NCBI RefSeq assembly: GCF_035556675.1
Contig: NZ_DATMFZ010000259.1
Coordinates: 29,885 to 93,884, forward strand
Reading direction: 5' to 3'
Length of the DNA stretch: 64,000 bases
From: Geminicoccus sp035556675
GTDB lineage: Bacteria > Pseudomonadota > Alphaproteobacteria > Geminicoccales > Geminicoccaceae
Below the pieces are notes generated by a model, which was given only the letters and a program-made list of their open reading frames with translations, made no database searches and had not been told where the DNA came from. This document shows, one piece after another, positions 8,437 to 17,688 of this stretch. The translations under genes and the position numbers were made by a program. Numbering within the stretch: the stretch's first letter is position 1; the number at the start of each line of letters is the position of its first letter.

Positions 8437-9738
8437 GTGATCAGCAACGCGGACCTGCGGGCCCGGCGTGACGCCGCGGTTGCGCGTGGCGTCAGCAATC
8501 CCACCGGCATCTATGCGGCAAAAGCCGAGAACGCCTTCGTCTGGGATGTCGAGGGCAAGCGCTATATCGACTTTGCCGGCGGGATCGGCGTGCAGAATGT
8601 CGGCCATCGCCATCCCAAGGTGATCGAGGCCGTGCGCCGCCAGCTGGACGGCTTCGTCCACACTGCCTTCCAGGTGCTGCCCTACGAGCTCTACGTGGAG
8701 CTCGCCGAAAAGCTGAACGCGCTGGCCCCCGGCGACTTCCCGAAGAAGACCGCCCTGTTCACGACCGGCGCGGAGGCCAACGAGCACGCGATCAAGATCG
8801 CCCGCTTCGCCACCGGCCGCCCGGGCGTGATCGCGTTTTCCGGCGCGTTCCACGGCCGGACCCTCCTGACCCTGGCGCTCACCGGCAAGGTGGCGCCCTA
8901 CAAGACCGGGTTCGGGCCGCTGCCGGGAGAGGTCTACCACGCGCCGTTCCCCTCGGCCTTCCACGGGGTGAGCGAGCGGCAGTCCCTGGACGCGATCGAG
9001 GCGCTGTTCGCCCATGACATCGGCCCGGAACGGGTCAGCGCCATCATCATCGAGCCGGTCCAGGGCGAAGGCGGCTTCCGGGTGGCCCCGTTCGGCTTCC
9101 TGCACGAGCTGCGCGCCTTGTGTGACCGGCACGGCATCCTGCTGATCTCGGACGAGGTGCAGGCCGGCATGGGCCGGACCGGCAGATATTTCTCCATCGA
9201 GCATTCCGGCGTGGTGCCGGACCTGGTGGTCGCGTCCAAGAGCCTGGCGGCCGGCTTTCCCCTCTCCGCCGTGATCGGCCGGGCCGAGCTCATGGACGGG
9301 CCGGGCCAGGGCGGGCTCGGCGGCACGTTCTCCGGCAACCCGGTCGCCTGTGCCGCGGCGCTGGCGGTGCTGGAGGTGCTGGAGGAACAGGACCTGCTGC
9401 GGCGCGGCCTGGCGCTGGGCGAGCTGGTGACCGGCCGGCTCCAGGCGATGGCGCGCCGCAACGACCTCACCTCGATCGGCGAGATCCGCGGGCTGGGCGC
9501 CATGATCGCGGTCGAGCTGGTGGCCGATCGGGAGACCCGGACGCCGGCCCCGGAGCTGGCGCGCAGCGTGACCGCCCTGGCGCGCCGCGACGGGCTGATA
9601 GTCCTGACCGCGGGTCATGCCGGCAACGTACTGCGCGTCCTGGTCCCGCTCACGGCACCGGACGAGGTGGTCGAGGACGGCCTTGCCATTCTGGAGCGGG
9701 CGCTGGTCGAGGCGGAGGCGGGCCAGCCGGGGAGCTGA
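8437..9738 (+). CDS. gabT: 4-aminobutyrate (or 5-aminovalerate) aminotransferase
   Basis: A 433-residue class III PLP aminotransferase. The PLP lysine is Lys268 in VVASKSLAAGFPLSAV, and the family signature LISDEVQAGMGRTGRY lies about 30 residues before it. GGIGVQNVGHRHP at the N-terminus and GTFSGNPVACAAALAVLE are typical of GabT/DavT. It would convert GABA from the guanidinobutyrase reaction to succinate semialdehyde, completing the operon's route towards the TCA cycle; no semialdehyde dehydrogenase (gabD) follows in the window. The start is GTG 8437 with GCGGAG at 8422-8427. It ends the plus-strand operon and converges with the SDR gene 30 bases later. Confidence 0.92.
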   Translation: MISNADLRARRDAAVARGVSNPTGIYAAKAENAFVWDVEGKRYIDFAGGIGVQNVGHRHPKVIEAVRRQLDGFVHTAFQVLPYELYVELAEKLNALAPGDFPKKTALFTTGAEANEHAIKIARFATGRPGVIAFSGAFHGRTLLTLALTGKVAPYKTGFGPLPGEVYHAPFPSAFHGVSERQSLDAIEALFAHDIGPERVSAIIIEPVQGEGGFRVAPFGFLHELRALCDRHGILLISDEVQAGMGRTGRYFSIEHSGVVPDLVVASKSLAAGFPLSAVIGRAELMDGPGQGGLGGTFSGNPVACAAALAVLEVLEEQDLLRRGLALGELVTGRLQAMARRNDLTSIGEIRGLGAMIAVELVADRETRTPAPELARSVTALARRDGLIVLTAGHAGNVLRVLVPLTAPDEVVEDGLAILERALVEAEAGQPGS

Positions 9739-9768
9739 ACCCGCCGGCCACGCTCCCAGGAACGGTGG

Positions 9769-10518
9769 TCAGCCGCGGCCGATGAACGGCATCTTGGTCG
9801 CCATCACCGTGACGAACTGGACGTTCGCGTCGAGCGGCAGGCTCGCCATGTGGACGATCGTGTCGGCGACATGCGCCGCGTCCATCTTGGGCTCTGGCTT
9901 GATGCTGCCATCCGCCTGGGGCACGCCGCCGCTCATCTTCGCGGTCATCTCGGTGGCGGCATTGCCGATGTCGATCTGGCCGCAGGCGATGTTGTACTTG
10001 CGCCCGTCCAGGGAGGTGGAACGGGTGATGCCGGTGACCGCATGCTTGGTGGCGGTATAGGCGATCGAGTTCGGCCGCGGCACATGGGCCGAGATCGAGC
10101 CGTTGTTGATGATCCGCCCACCCTGCGGGTCCTGGTCCTTCATGAGCCTGAAGGCCTCGCGGGTGCACAGGAACACGCCGTTGAGGTTGGCGTCGACGAC
10201 GTTCTTCCAGTCGTCGTAGGTCAGCTCCTCCAGGAGCGCGTTGCGGCCGAACGTGCCGGCATTGTTGAACAGGAGGTCGAGCCGGCCGAATCGCTCCTTG
10301 ACCTTGGCGAACAGGTTCTGGACCGAGGCGTCGTCGCCGACGTCGGTGCGCACGGCCAGCACCTCCGCCGGTGCCGCCTCCTTGGCGACCGCGTCCAGCT
10401 GTTCCTGGCGGCGGCCGGCCAGCACCAGCGACCAGCCGGCCTTGGCCAGTGCCAGGGCGGCGGCGCGGCCCACGCCGCTGCCGCCGCCGGTGATCAGAGC
10501 GATTTTCTGTGCAGCCAT
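9769..10518 (-). CDS. Short-chain dehydrogenase/reductase (SDR)
   Basis: A 249-residue classical SDR. The dinucleotide-binding motif TGGGSGVG is at residues 10-17, NNAG follows the fourth strand, and the active-site set is NGSISAH (Ser), YTATK (Tyr and Lys). The substrate cannot be told from sequence. It lies 13 bases after the stop of the glgX-malQ fusion on the same strand, so it may be read through from the glycogen genes, although nothing in the sequence ties it to glycogen. Its stop faces the gabT stop. Confidence 0.88.
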   Translation of the reverse strand: MAAQKIALITGGGSGVGRAAALALAKAGWSLVLAGRRQEQLDAVAKEAAPAEVLAVRTDVGDDASVQNLFAKVKERFGRLDLLFNNAGTFGRNALLEELTYDDWKNVVDANLNGVFLCTREAFRLMKDQDPQGGRIINNGSISAHVPRPNSIAYTATKHAVTGITRSTSLDGRKYNIACGQIDIGNAATEMTAKMSGGVPQADGSIKPEPKMDAAHVADTIVHMASLPLDANVQFVTVMATKMPFIGRG

Positions 10519-10531
10519 TCTCGGTGCCCCC

Positions 10532-13500
10532 TCATGGTCGTTCCGCCTTCATGGCGGCGACCACGCGCCGGGCCAAGGGGTGATCGGCAAGTTCTTCCAC
10601 CGGCACGTCCAGCCGGCGCCGCCAGTTCGGCCGCTCCAGGTCGGTGCCCGGCAGGTTGAGCTGCTCCACCTCGCCCACCAGGTCCTCCGCCTGGGCCAGC
10701 ACCAGCGAGCAGGGGGACCGGGCGAGCGCCGCATGGGCCGCAGGCGCGAGCGAATCCTCGTCGGCCGGATCGATACCCAGGTTCGCGGCGAGCCCGGCCT
10801 TCTCCGCCGCCCGCTCCTCGAGGGCCGCCTGCGGCGGGTCCTCGCCCTTGACCTGGGCGCGCAGCCGGATGTCGTCGCCCTGCCAAAAGCCCGCGAGCGT
10901 CGCCAGGTCGTGGGTCGAGATGCAGGCGGCCGCACGCTTTGGCCATTCCTCCGGTGGGCGGAACCGGTTGCCGTCGCGCTCGAACCACATGACCTTGGTG
11001 GAAAGGATCTCCGCCGCGGCCAGCCGCTCGCCGAACCCTTCCGGCACGGTGCCGAGATCTTCTGCCACCACCATGCAGCCGTTCTCGTGGCTGGAGATCG
11101 TCAGCTCGGCGAACATCGCGTCGATCGGGTTGCGCACATAGGCGCCCTCCAGCGCCGAGGCCCCGGACGGCACCCAGAACAGCCGCTGCAGGGTCATGGC
11201 GTGGTCGATGCGCAGCGCCCCGGCATGGCGCATGTTGGCCCGCAGCAGGTCGCGCCAGGCCCCGACACCTTCCCGGATCAGGACCTGCGGGTCGAGCGGC
11301 GGCACGCCCCAGATCTGCCCGGTCGGGCTGAACGGATCGGGGGGCGAGCCCACCGCGACATTCTGGGCAAAGCGTCCTTGCTGCGACCAGAACTCGGCGC
11401 CCGAGGGCGCGGCACCGACCGCGAGGTCCCGGTAGAGCCCGATCGCCATGTCCTTCGTGCGCCCGGCCGCCAGCGCCAGTTCCTGGTCGAGCTGCCACTG
11501 GACGAAGGCGAAGAAGCGGACCCGCTCGGGATCGAGCTGGTCGCCGACCGTTTCCGGCTGGCGCGCCCATTCCGGCCAATTGCCCCAGTCACTCGTGCCG
11601 AAGCGTTCCTCGAGCGCCTGGAACATGGCAAAGGAGCGGAGCGCCTGGCCGCCGGCGGTCATGAACGTGTCGAGATCGCTGCGGTCACCCAGCGCCGCGA
11701 ACGCCTGCTCGGCGGCGGCCAGCTTGGCGGCGACCACGGCCGGATAGTCGATGATCCGCCCGGCCGTCCGGCCGTCGGCCGGCAGGTACCGCTCGTCGAG
11801 CACGCTGGTCAGGTAGCGCAGATCCAGGAAGCGCCGGTCCGAGGGGTAGTAGGGGCTGGCCCGGCCGGGATCGCTCAGGAACAGGGCGTGGAACGGGTTC
11901 AGCCCGACCACGTCGGCGCCCATCGCGGCGCAGGCGTCGGCGAACAGAGCGAGCGTGCCGAAGTCGCCGATCCCGCAGTCGCGCTCCTTCTGCCGCAGCG
12001 CATAGAGATGGGTGGTGATGCCGAACCGCCTGCCGTCCTGCAGCGCTGCCGGCAGATGGCAGGCACCGGGCGAGACCAGCAGATGGGCCGGCTCGTCCAT
12101 CCCGTCGATCCGCCAGCGGCCGGCCGGAAGCGGCTCGGGCAGCGTGACCCGGCAGCGTGCCCGGGTCCCTCCGTCCGCGTGCCGGCTGGCGATCACCTCG
12201 CCCCTGCCGGGCTGCACGGTGACCCGCCGCGTCTCGCCGGTCTCGGCGGACAGCTCGAGCGTCAGCAGCCCGTCCGGATCATCGGTGGTGATCTCCAGCA
12301 CCGGCGGCTTGCCTGTGCTGCCGACCGAGAGGCGCGGCAGGCGGCGCTGCCAGGGCTCCTCTTCCAGGCGATGGAGGGAATCGGCGATGTCGCTCGGGTT
12401 GCCGGACGGGATGCGCATCGCCTGGAGCAGCGCCTTCAGGCTGTCCGGCGACACCTCGTGCCGGGTGCCTGCGATGTCCCACCAGGCGAGATCGATGCCG
12501 GCGAGATCCGCCAGGCGCTTCAGCGTCTCGGGATCGTCGCCATCGCGTCGGGCCGGCCGGTCGCTCAGCACGACCACGGACCGCGCCGACAGTTCAAGCT
12601 CGCTCGCAGCAACCGGTCCACTCGCCTTCTCCACGGCCGTGTCGAGTTCCAGATGCCAGCGGCCATCCGCTTCCGGCAGGATCAGGCGGAGCGGCGCGCC
12701 GTGGGCGTTCACTCCAACGTAGACATGGTCCTCCGGTTGCATGGAGCGCAGCTCCATGCCGAGAAATCTGCGCTCCTGGGCGAACCAGTCACTCTCCTCG
12801 AAGGCTCGCCCGTCCTCGCGCCGCCAGGTGACGGTGGTGCCGTCCAGGAAGCCGTCCAGGTGCAGGGCGGGATGGCGGCAGCGCAGCGCCACCAGCCGCC
12901 CCACCAGCTCCACCAGGCCATCTGCCTCCGCCGATGGGGCCGACCAGTCCAGCCAGTTGATCTCGTTGTCCTGGCAATAGGCGTTGTTGTTGCCGCCCTG
13001 GGTACGGCCGAGCTCGTCGCCCATGGTCAGCATCGGCGTGCCGCGCGCCAGGATCAGGCAGGCCATGAGTGCCCGCATGTCGGCGCGCCGGAGGCGGATC
13101 AGCTCCGGGTCGTCGGACGGCCCCTCCACGCCATGGTTCCAGGAGCGGTTGTTGTCGGTGCCGTCCCGGTTGTCCTCCAGATTGGCCTGGTTGTGCTTGT
13201 GCTCGTAGGAGACCAGATCGCGCAGGGTGAAGCCGTCATGGGCGGTGACGTAGTTGACGCTGACGGACGGCCGCCTGGCACCGAACAGGTCCTCCGAGCC
13301 CGCGAGCCTGGTCGCGAGCTGGCCGACCATCTCGTTCTCGCCCCGCCAGAAACTGCGCAGGTCGTCGCGGAACCGGTCGTTCCACTCCAGCATCCCGTCC
13401 GGGAAGTTGCCGGTCTGCCAGCCGCCCGGCCCGATGTCCCAGGGCTCCATGATCAGCTTCAGGTCGGCCAGCACCGGGTCCTGCTGCAGCGCCATCAGGA

Positions 13501-14596
13501 ACGCGCCGTCCCGGGCATAGCCCGTGGGCGTGCGTGCCACCGTGACCGCCAGATCGAAGCGAAAGCCATCGACCCCCAGGCTCGCCCAGTGGCGGAGTGA
13601 ATCCATGACCAGCCGCAATACCGGCGCGCGCTCGGTGGCCAGCGTGTTGCCGCAGCCGGCGTCGTTCAGGTAGTAGCGGCGGTTGGCCGGATCGAGCCGG
13701 TAGTAGAGGGCGTTGTCCAGGCCGCGCAGCGACACGGTCGGGCCCAGCTCGTCGCCCTCGGCACTGTGGTTGTAGACCACGTCGAGGATCACCTCGATGC
13801 CCGCCTGGTGCAGCCGCTCGATCGTCGCCGCCAGTTCCTCCGCCGGCTCGTCCGCCTGCCCATCCACCAGATAGCGCGGCTCCGGCGCCGAATAGGCCGC
13901 CGGGTTGTAGCCCCAGTAGTTGGTCAGGCCGGCATCGGCCAGATGCCGCTCGTCCAGGATCGCGTGGACGGGCAGGAGCTCCAGCGTGGTGACGCCCAGG
14001 CGGCGCAGATGATCCAGGACCGGCGGCTCGGCGAGTGCGGAGAACCTGCCGCGCAGCCGTTCGGGCAGGGCCGGGTGCAGCCTGGTCATGCCGCGCACAT
14101 GGGTCTCGTAGATCACCGTGTGCCCGAACGGCGTGCGCGGCCGGCTGTCCGGGCGCGGCACAACGGGTGCGGTCACGATCGCCTTGGGCATGTCGGGCGC
14201 GCTGTCCGAGGCGTCGAAGGACAGGTCGGCGTCCGCGGCACCGCGCTGGTAGCCGAACATGGACGGGGCCAGGCGGAACGGCCGGTCGATCGCCCTGGCG
14301 AACGGGTCGAGCAGCAGCTTGTTCGGGTTGAAGCGGTGCCCGGCATCGGGGGCATAGGGGCCGTGAACCCTGAAGCCATAGCGCGTGCCGGGCCCGATCC
14401 CCTCGATCCGGCCGAACGCCACGCCCGAGGCGCGCTCCGGCAGGGTCAACCGGGCGAGTTCGGTACCGCCTCCCGCATCGAACACGCAGAACTCGACCCG
14501 CTCGGCATGCAGCGTCGGCAAGGCGACGTTGACGCCGTTCCCGTCAATGGTGACGCCCAGCGGGTTGGGGCGTCCCGGGAGGACCCGCAGGTCCAC
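10532..14596 (-). CDS. glgX-malQ: Bifunctional glycogen debranching enzyme GlgX / 4-alpha-glucanotransferase MalQ fusion
   Basis: A single uninterrupted frame of 1,354 residues joins two enzymes that are usually separate. Residues 1-685 form GlgX: a CBM48-like N-terminal domain, then a GH13 barrel with nucleophile Asp348 (GFRFDLA), acid Glu384 (IMEPWDIG) and TAHDGFT (His453-Asp454). Residues from about 690 form MalQ (GH77): FGITTHLYALR, nucleophile Asp1131 (ALRIDHAM), acid Glu1179 (VVAEDLG) and STHDLATL (His1229-Asp1230). All catalytic residues are intact in both halves. Debranching should release short linear maltodextrins that the second half re-elongates or disproportionates. The start is GTG 14596, directly abutting the pgm stop, so the fusion is the next gene of the glg operon. 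Confidence 0.93.
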   Translation of the reverse strand: MDLRVLPGRPNPLGVTIDGNGVNVALPTLHAERVEFCVFDAGGGTELARLTLPERASGVAFGRIEGIGPGTRYGFRVHGPYAPDAGHRFNPNKLLLDPFARAIDRPFRLAPSMFGYQRGAADADLSFDASDSAPDMPKAIVTAPVVPRPDSRPRTPFGHTVIYETHVRGMTRLHPALPERLRGRFSALAEPPVLDHLRRLGVTTLELLPVHAILDERHLADAGLTNYWGYNPAAYSAPEPRYLVDGQADEPAEELAATIERLHQAGIEVILDVVYNHSAEGDELGPTVSLRGLDNALYYRLDPANRRYYLNDAGCGNTLATERAPVLRLVMDSLRHWASLGVDGFRFDLAVTVARTPTGYARDGAFLMALQQDPVLADLKLIMEPWDIGPGGWQTGNFPDGMLEWNDRFRDDLRSFWRGENEMVGQLATRLAGSEDLFGARRPSVSVNYVTAHDGFTLRDLVSYEHKHNQANLEDNRDGTDNNRSWNHGVEGPSDDPELIRLRRADMRALMACLILARGTPMLTMGDELGRTQGGNNNAYCQDNEINWLDWSAPSAEADGLVELVGRLVALRCRHPALHLDGFLDGTTVTWRREDGRAFEESDWFAQERRFLGMELRSMQPEDHVYVGVNAHGAPLRLILPEADGRWHLELDTAVEKASGPVAASELELSARSVVVLSDRPARRDGDDPETLKRLADLAGIDLAWWDIAGTRHEVSPDSLKALLQAMRIPSGNPSDIADSLHRLEEEPWQRRLPRLSVGSTGKPPVLEITTDDPDGLLTLELSAETGETRRVTVQPGRGEVIASRHADGGTRARCRVTLPEPLPAGRWRIDGMDEPAHLLVSPGACHLPAALQDGRRFGITTHLYALRQKERDCGIGDFGTLALFADACAAMGADVVGLNPFHALFLSDPGRASPYYPSDRRFLDLRYLTSVLDERYLPADGRTAGRIIDYPAVVAAKLAAAEQAFAALGDRSDLDTFMTAGGQALRSFAMFQALEERFGTSDWGNWPEWARQPETVGDQLDPERVRFFAFVQWQLDQELALAAGRTKDMAIGLYRDLAVGAAPSGAEFWSQQGRFAQNVAVGSPPDPFSPTGQIWGVPPLDPQVLIREGVGAWRDLLRANMRHAGALRIDHAMTLQRLFWVPSGASALEGAYVRNPIDAMFAELTISSHENGCMVVAEDLGTVPEGFGERLAAAEILSTKVMWFERDGNRFRPPEEWPKRAAACISTHDLATLAGFWQGDDIRLRAQVKGEDPPQAALEERAAEKAGLAANLGIDPADEDSLAPAAHAALARSPCSLVLAQAEDLVGEVEQLNLPGTDLERPNWRRRLDVPVEELADHPLARRVVAAMKAERP

Positions 14597-16228
14597 TCAG
14601 GTGATCACGCTCGGTGCGGCGCGTCCGGTGCGCGCGCGGATGCCGGCGATCTGCTCGGCGGTCTCGATGAGGTCGGCCAGCACGGCCTGGGTATCCAGAT
14701 CATGGCGGGTGGGATCGGGTTCGTAGCGCTCGAGATAGAGGCGCAGCGTGGCGCCGGCCGTGCCGGTGCCGGACAGGCGCAGCACAATGCGCGACCCGTC
14801 CTCGAACAGGATGCGGATGCCCTGCTTGGCGCTCACCGAGCCGTCCACCGGATCCTTGTAGGTGAAGTCGTCGGCCCGGGCGATGCCGCGGCCGTTGACG
14901 ATCCGGCCGGACAGCTCGCTCAGGCGGCCGCGCAGCTCGTCGACCAGGGCGTTGGCCGCCTGGGCGTCCACTTCCTCGTAGTCGTGGCGGGTATAGTAGT
15001 TGCGCCCGTAGGTGGCCCAGTGCTCGGTGACGATCTCCTTCACCGACTGGCCGCGCACCGCCAGGATGTTCAGCCAGAGCAGCACGGCCCAGAGCCCGTC
15101 CTTCTCCCGGACATGGTCGGAGCCGGTGCCGGCACTTTCCTCGCCGCACAGCGTGGCCATGCCGGCATCCAGCAGGTTGCCGAAGAACTTCCAGCCGGTC
15201 GGCGTCTCGTAGCAGCCGATGCCCAGCTTCTCGGCGACCCGGTCGGCCGCGGCACTGGTGGGCATGGAACGGGCCACGCCCTTGAGCCTGCCGGCATAGC
15301 CCTTGGCCAGGTGTGCGTTGGCGGCGAGCAAAGCCAGGCTGTCCGAGGGCGTGACGAAGATGCCCTTGCCGATGATCAGGTTGCGGTCGCCGTCGCCGTC
15401 CGAGGCAGCACCGAAATCCGGCGCGTCCGGCCCCATCATCAGGTCGTACAGCTCCTTGGCGTGGACCAGGTTCGGGTCGGGATGATGGCCGCCGAAATCG
15501 GGCGATGGCGTACCGTTCACCACCGTGCCGGGCGGGGCGCCGAGCGCCCCTTCCAGGATGGCGTGCGCATAAGGCCCGGTCACCGCATGCATCGCGTCGA
15601 AGCGCATCCGGAAGCCGGACGCGAACAGCGCGCGGATCCGGTCGAAGTCGAACAGGTTGATCATCAGGCCGAGATAATCCTCGACCGAGTCGATCACCTG
15701 GACGGTCATGCCCTCGACCAACGTCGTGCCCAGCTGGTCCAGGTCGACATCTGGGGCATCGGCGATCCGGTACTCGGTGATCGCCTTGGTCCGGGCGAAG
15801 ATCGCTTCGGTGATCTTCTCCGGCGCCGGCCCGCCATTCTCGATATTGTACTTGATGCCGAAATCACCCTCCGGCCCGCCCGGGTTGTGCGAGGCCGACA
15901 GGATGATCCCGCCAAAGGCCTTGCGCGCGCGGATCACGCAGGAAGCGGCCGGTGTGGACAGGAGCCCGCCCTGGCCCACCAGCAGGCTGCCGAAACCATT
16001 GGCCGCGGCCATCTTGATGATGGTCTGGATGGCTTCCCGGTTGAAGAACCGGCCGTCGCCGCCCACCACCAGCATCTTGCCCTGGCGGTCCTCCAGGCTG
16101 TCGAAGATCGACTGGACGAAGTTCTCGACATAGTGCTCCTGCATGAAGACCGGGGTCTTCTTGCGCAGGCCGGAGGTGCCGGGCTTCTGGTCGGAAAAGG
16201 GCCGGGTCTCGATCGTCTGGATGGTCAT
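14597..16228 (-). CDS. pgm: Phosphoglucomutase (alpha-D-glucose phosphate-specific)
   Basis: A 543-residue phosphohexomutase interconverting glucose-1-phosphate and glucose-6-phosphate. The phosphoserine loop is visible as IILSASHNPGG, the metal-binding loop as SDGDGDRN, and the sugar-binding region as EESAGTGSDH. The N-terminus (RPFSDQKPGTSGLRKKTPVF) is characteristic of the Pgm subfamily rather than ManB/GlmM. Its start overlaps the stop of glgA by four bases and its stop abuts the GTG of glgX-malQ. It links the glucose-1-phosphate released by GlgP, or consumed by GlgC, to central metabolism. Confidence 0.96.
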   Translation of the reverse strand: MTIQTIETRPFSDQKPGTSGLRKKTPVFMQEHYVENFVQSIFDSLEDRQGKMLVVGGDGRFFNREAIQTIIKMAAANGFGSLLVGQGGLLSTPAASCVIRARKAFGGIILSASHNPGGPEGDFGIKYNIENGGPAPEKITEAIFARTKAITEYRIADAPDVDLDQLGTTLVEGMTVQVIDSVEDYLGLMINLFDFDRIRALFASGFRMRFDAMHAVTGPYAHAILEGALGAPPGTVVNGTPSPDFGGHHPDPNLVHAKELYDLMMGPDAPDFGAASDGDGDRNLIIGKGIFVTPSDSLALLAANAHLAKGYAGRLKGVARSMPTSAAADRVAEKLGIGCYETPTGWKFFGNLLDAGMATLCGEESAGTGSDHVREKDGLWAVLLWLNILAVRGQSVKEIVTEHWATYGRNYYTRHDYEEVDAQAANALVDELRGRLSELSGRIVNGRGIARADDFTYKDPVDGSVSAKQGIRILFEDGSRIVLRLSGTGTAGATLRLYLERYEPDPTRHDLDTQAVLADLIETAEQIAGIRARTGRAAPSVIT

Positions 16229-17685
16229 CTCGCCGCTCCGCTCTCGGGCACCAGGGTCCGGTACAGGCTGGCATAGGCCTCGGCCCGCACCTCCCAGCCA
16301 AGCTCGCTGGTCATCCCGTTGCGCTGCATCTTCCGCCAGTGCCCGGGTTGCCGGTAGAGGTCGATCGTCCGGTTGATGGCATCGCGCAAGGCCTCGGCTG
16401 TCACCGGGAAGAACTGCACGCCGGTCGCCACGCCCGCCGCCAGCGCGGCGTCATTGGCGTCGATCACCGTGTCGGCCAGCCCGCCCACCCTGCTCACCAC
16501 CGGGATGCAGCCATAGCGCAGCCCGTAGAGCTGGATGAGCCCGCAGGGCTCGTACCGGGACGGGACCAGGATCGCGTCCGCGCCGGCCGCCAGGAGATGC
16601 GGGAACTCCTCGCTGTAGCCGAGCACGCAGGCGATCCGACCGGGGTGACGCTCGGCCAGGCGCGCATAGACGGCTTCCTGCTGCACGTCCCCGGCAGCCT
16701 GCACGACCAACTGGCCGCCGGCTTCCAGCAGGTGCGGCACCGCCTCCAGGATCAGGTCCGCGCCCTTCTGCCAGGTCAGGCGGGTGATCACGCAGAACAG
16801 CGGCGAGTCGTCCTGGTCGAGCCCCAGCCGCTCGCACAAGGCCGCCTTGTTCGCCGCCCGGTCCTCCAGGCTGCCGGCCGCATAGTTCTTCGCCAGCAAC
16901 GGATCGGTGGCCGGGTTCCACCGGCCCAGATCGATGCCGTTGACGATCCCGCTCAGCCGCGCCGCCCGGGCGTTCAGCAGGCCGTCCAGCCCCATGCCCA
17001 GCTCTGGCGCACGGATCTCGCGGGCATAGCTCGGGCTCACCGTGGTGATGCGGTCGGCATAGTTGAGCCCGGCCTTCAAAAAGCCGATCTGGCCGTAATA
17101 CTCGACGCCGTCCGGCACGAAGGCGCGGCGCGGCAGACGCAGCTCGTCGAGCAGGCGGGCCGGGAACTGGCCCTGGAAGGCCAGGTTGTGGACGGTCAGC
17201 ACGGTCACGGGGCGGTTGCCGTCGGCCAGCGCCAGATAGGCCGGAGCCAGCCCGGCCTGCCAGTCATGGGCGTGCACGATGTCCGGCCTGAAGCCCGGCA
17301 GGAGGCCCTGGCCGAGCCAGGCCGCCACGAGCGAGAGGGAAGCGAAGCGCTGGGCGTTGTCGGCCCAGTCCAGCCCCGCGGCATCGAGATAGGGCCCACC
17401 CGGCCGGTCGAACAGATGCGGTGCATCGAGCAGGAACAGGGACAGGCCGGTGTCGGCCGACGCTGCCAACAGCCGGGCGTCGCCACCGAACAGGCCGGGC
17501 AGGCGCAGGCACTCCTCCACCTGTACCAGCTTGGCCATGACCTGCCGGTAGGCCGGCAGGAGGATGCGCACCGCCACGCCGTACGGCGCCAGCGCCGCCG
17601 GCAGGGCGCCCACCACGTCGGCCAGGCCGCCGGTCTTGATCAGCGGAAAGCACTCCGATGCCACTGACAGAACGGACAAGCTCAT
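16225..17685 (-). CDS. glgA: Glycogen synthase (ADP-glucose-dependent)
   Basis: A 486-residue GT5 glycosyltransferase that extends alpha-1,4-glucan chains from ADP-glucose. The ADP-glucose-binding motif KTGGLADVVGALP sits at about residues 17-29; the second domain carries VITRLTWQKGADL and the C-terminal SRYEPCGLIQLYG motif with the catalytic Glu. The ATG at 17685 is used here; a TTG one codon upstream directly follows the glgC stop. The gene is packed between glgC (1-base to 3-base gap) and pgm (4-base overlap), so glgC-glgA-pgm-glgX/malQ form a single coupled unit. Confidence 0.96.
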   Translation of the reverse strand: MSLSVLSVASECFPLIKTGGLADVVGALPAALAPYGVAVRILLPAYRQVMAKLVQVEECLRLPGLFGGDARLLAASADTGLSLFLLDAPHLFDRPGGPYLDAAGLDWADNAQRFASLSLVAAWLGQGLLPGFRPDIVHAHDWQAGLAPAYLALADGNRPVTVLTVHNLAFQGQFPARLLDELRLPRRAFVPDGVEYYGQIGFLKAGLNYADRITTVSPSYAREIRAPELGMGLDGLLNARAARLSGIVNGIDLGRWNPATDPLLAKNYAAGSLEDRAANKAALCERLGLDQDDSPLFCVITRLTWQKGADLILEAVPHLLEAGGQLVVQAAGDVQQEAVYARLAERHPGRIACVLGYSEEFPHLLAAGADAILVPSRYEPCGLIQLYGLRYGCIPVVSRVGGLADTVIDANDAALAAGVATGVQFFPVTAEALRDAINRTIDLYRQPGHWRKMQRNGMTSELGWEVRAEAYASLYRTLVPESGAAR

Positions 17686-17688
17686 CAA

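Noticed and set aside
10241..13600. A 1,119-codon open frame on the plus strand antisense to glgX-malQ
   Set aside because: Rich in Arg, Gly, His and Gln with no domain; it is the mirror of GC-rich coding sequence on the other strand.
13766..16276. An 836-codon plus-strand frame antisense to glgX-malQ and pgm
   Set aside because: Same explanation; the minus-strand genes have intact catalytic motifs.
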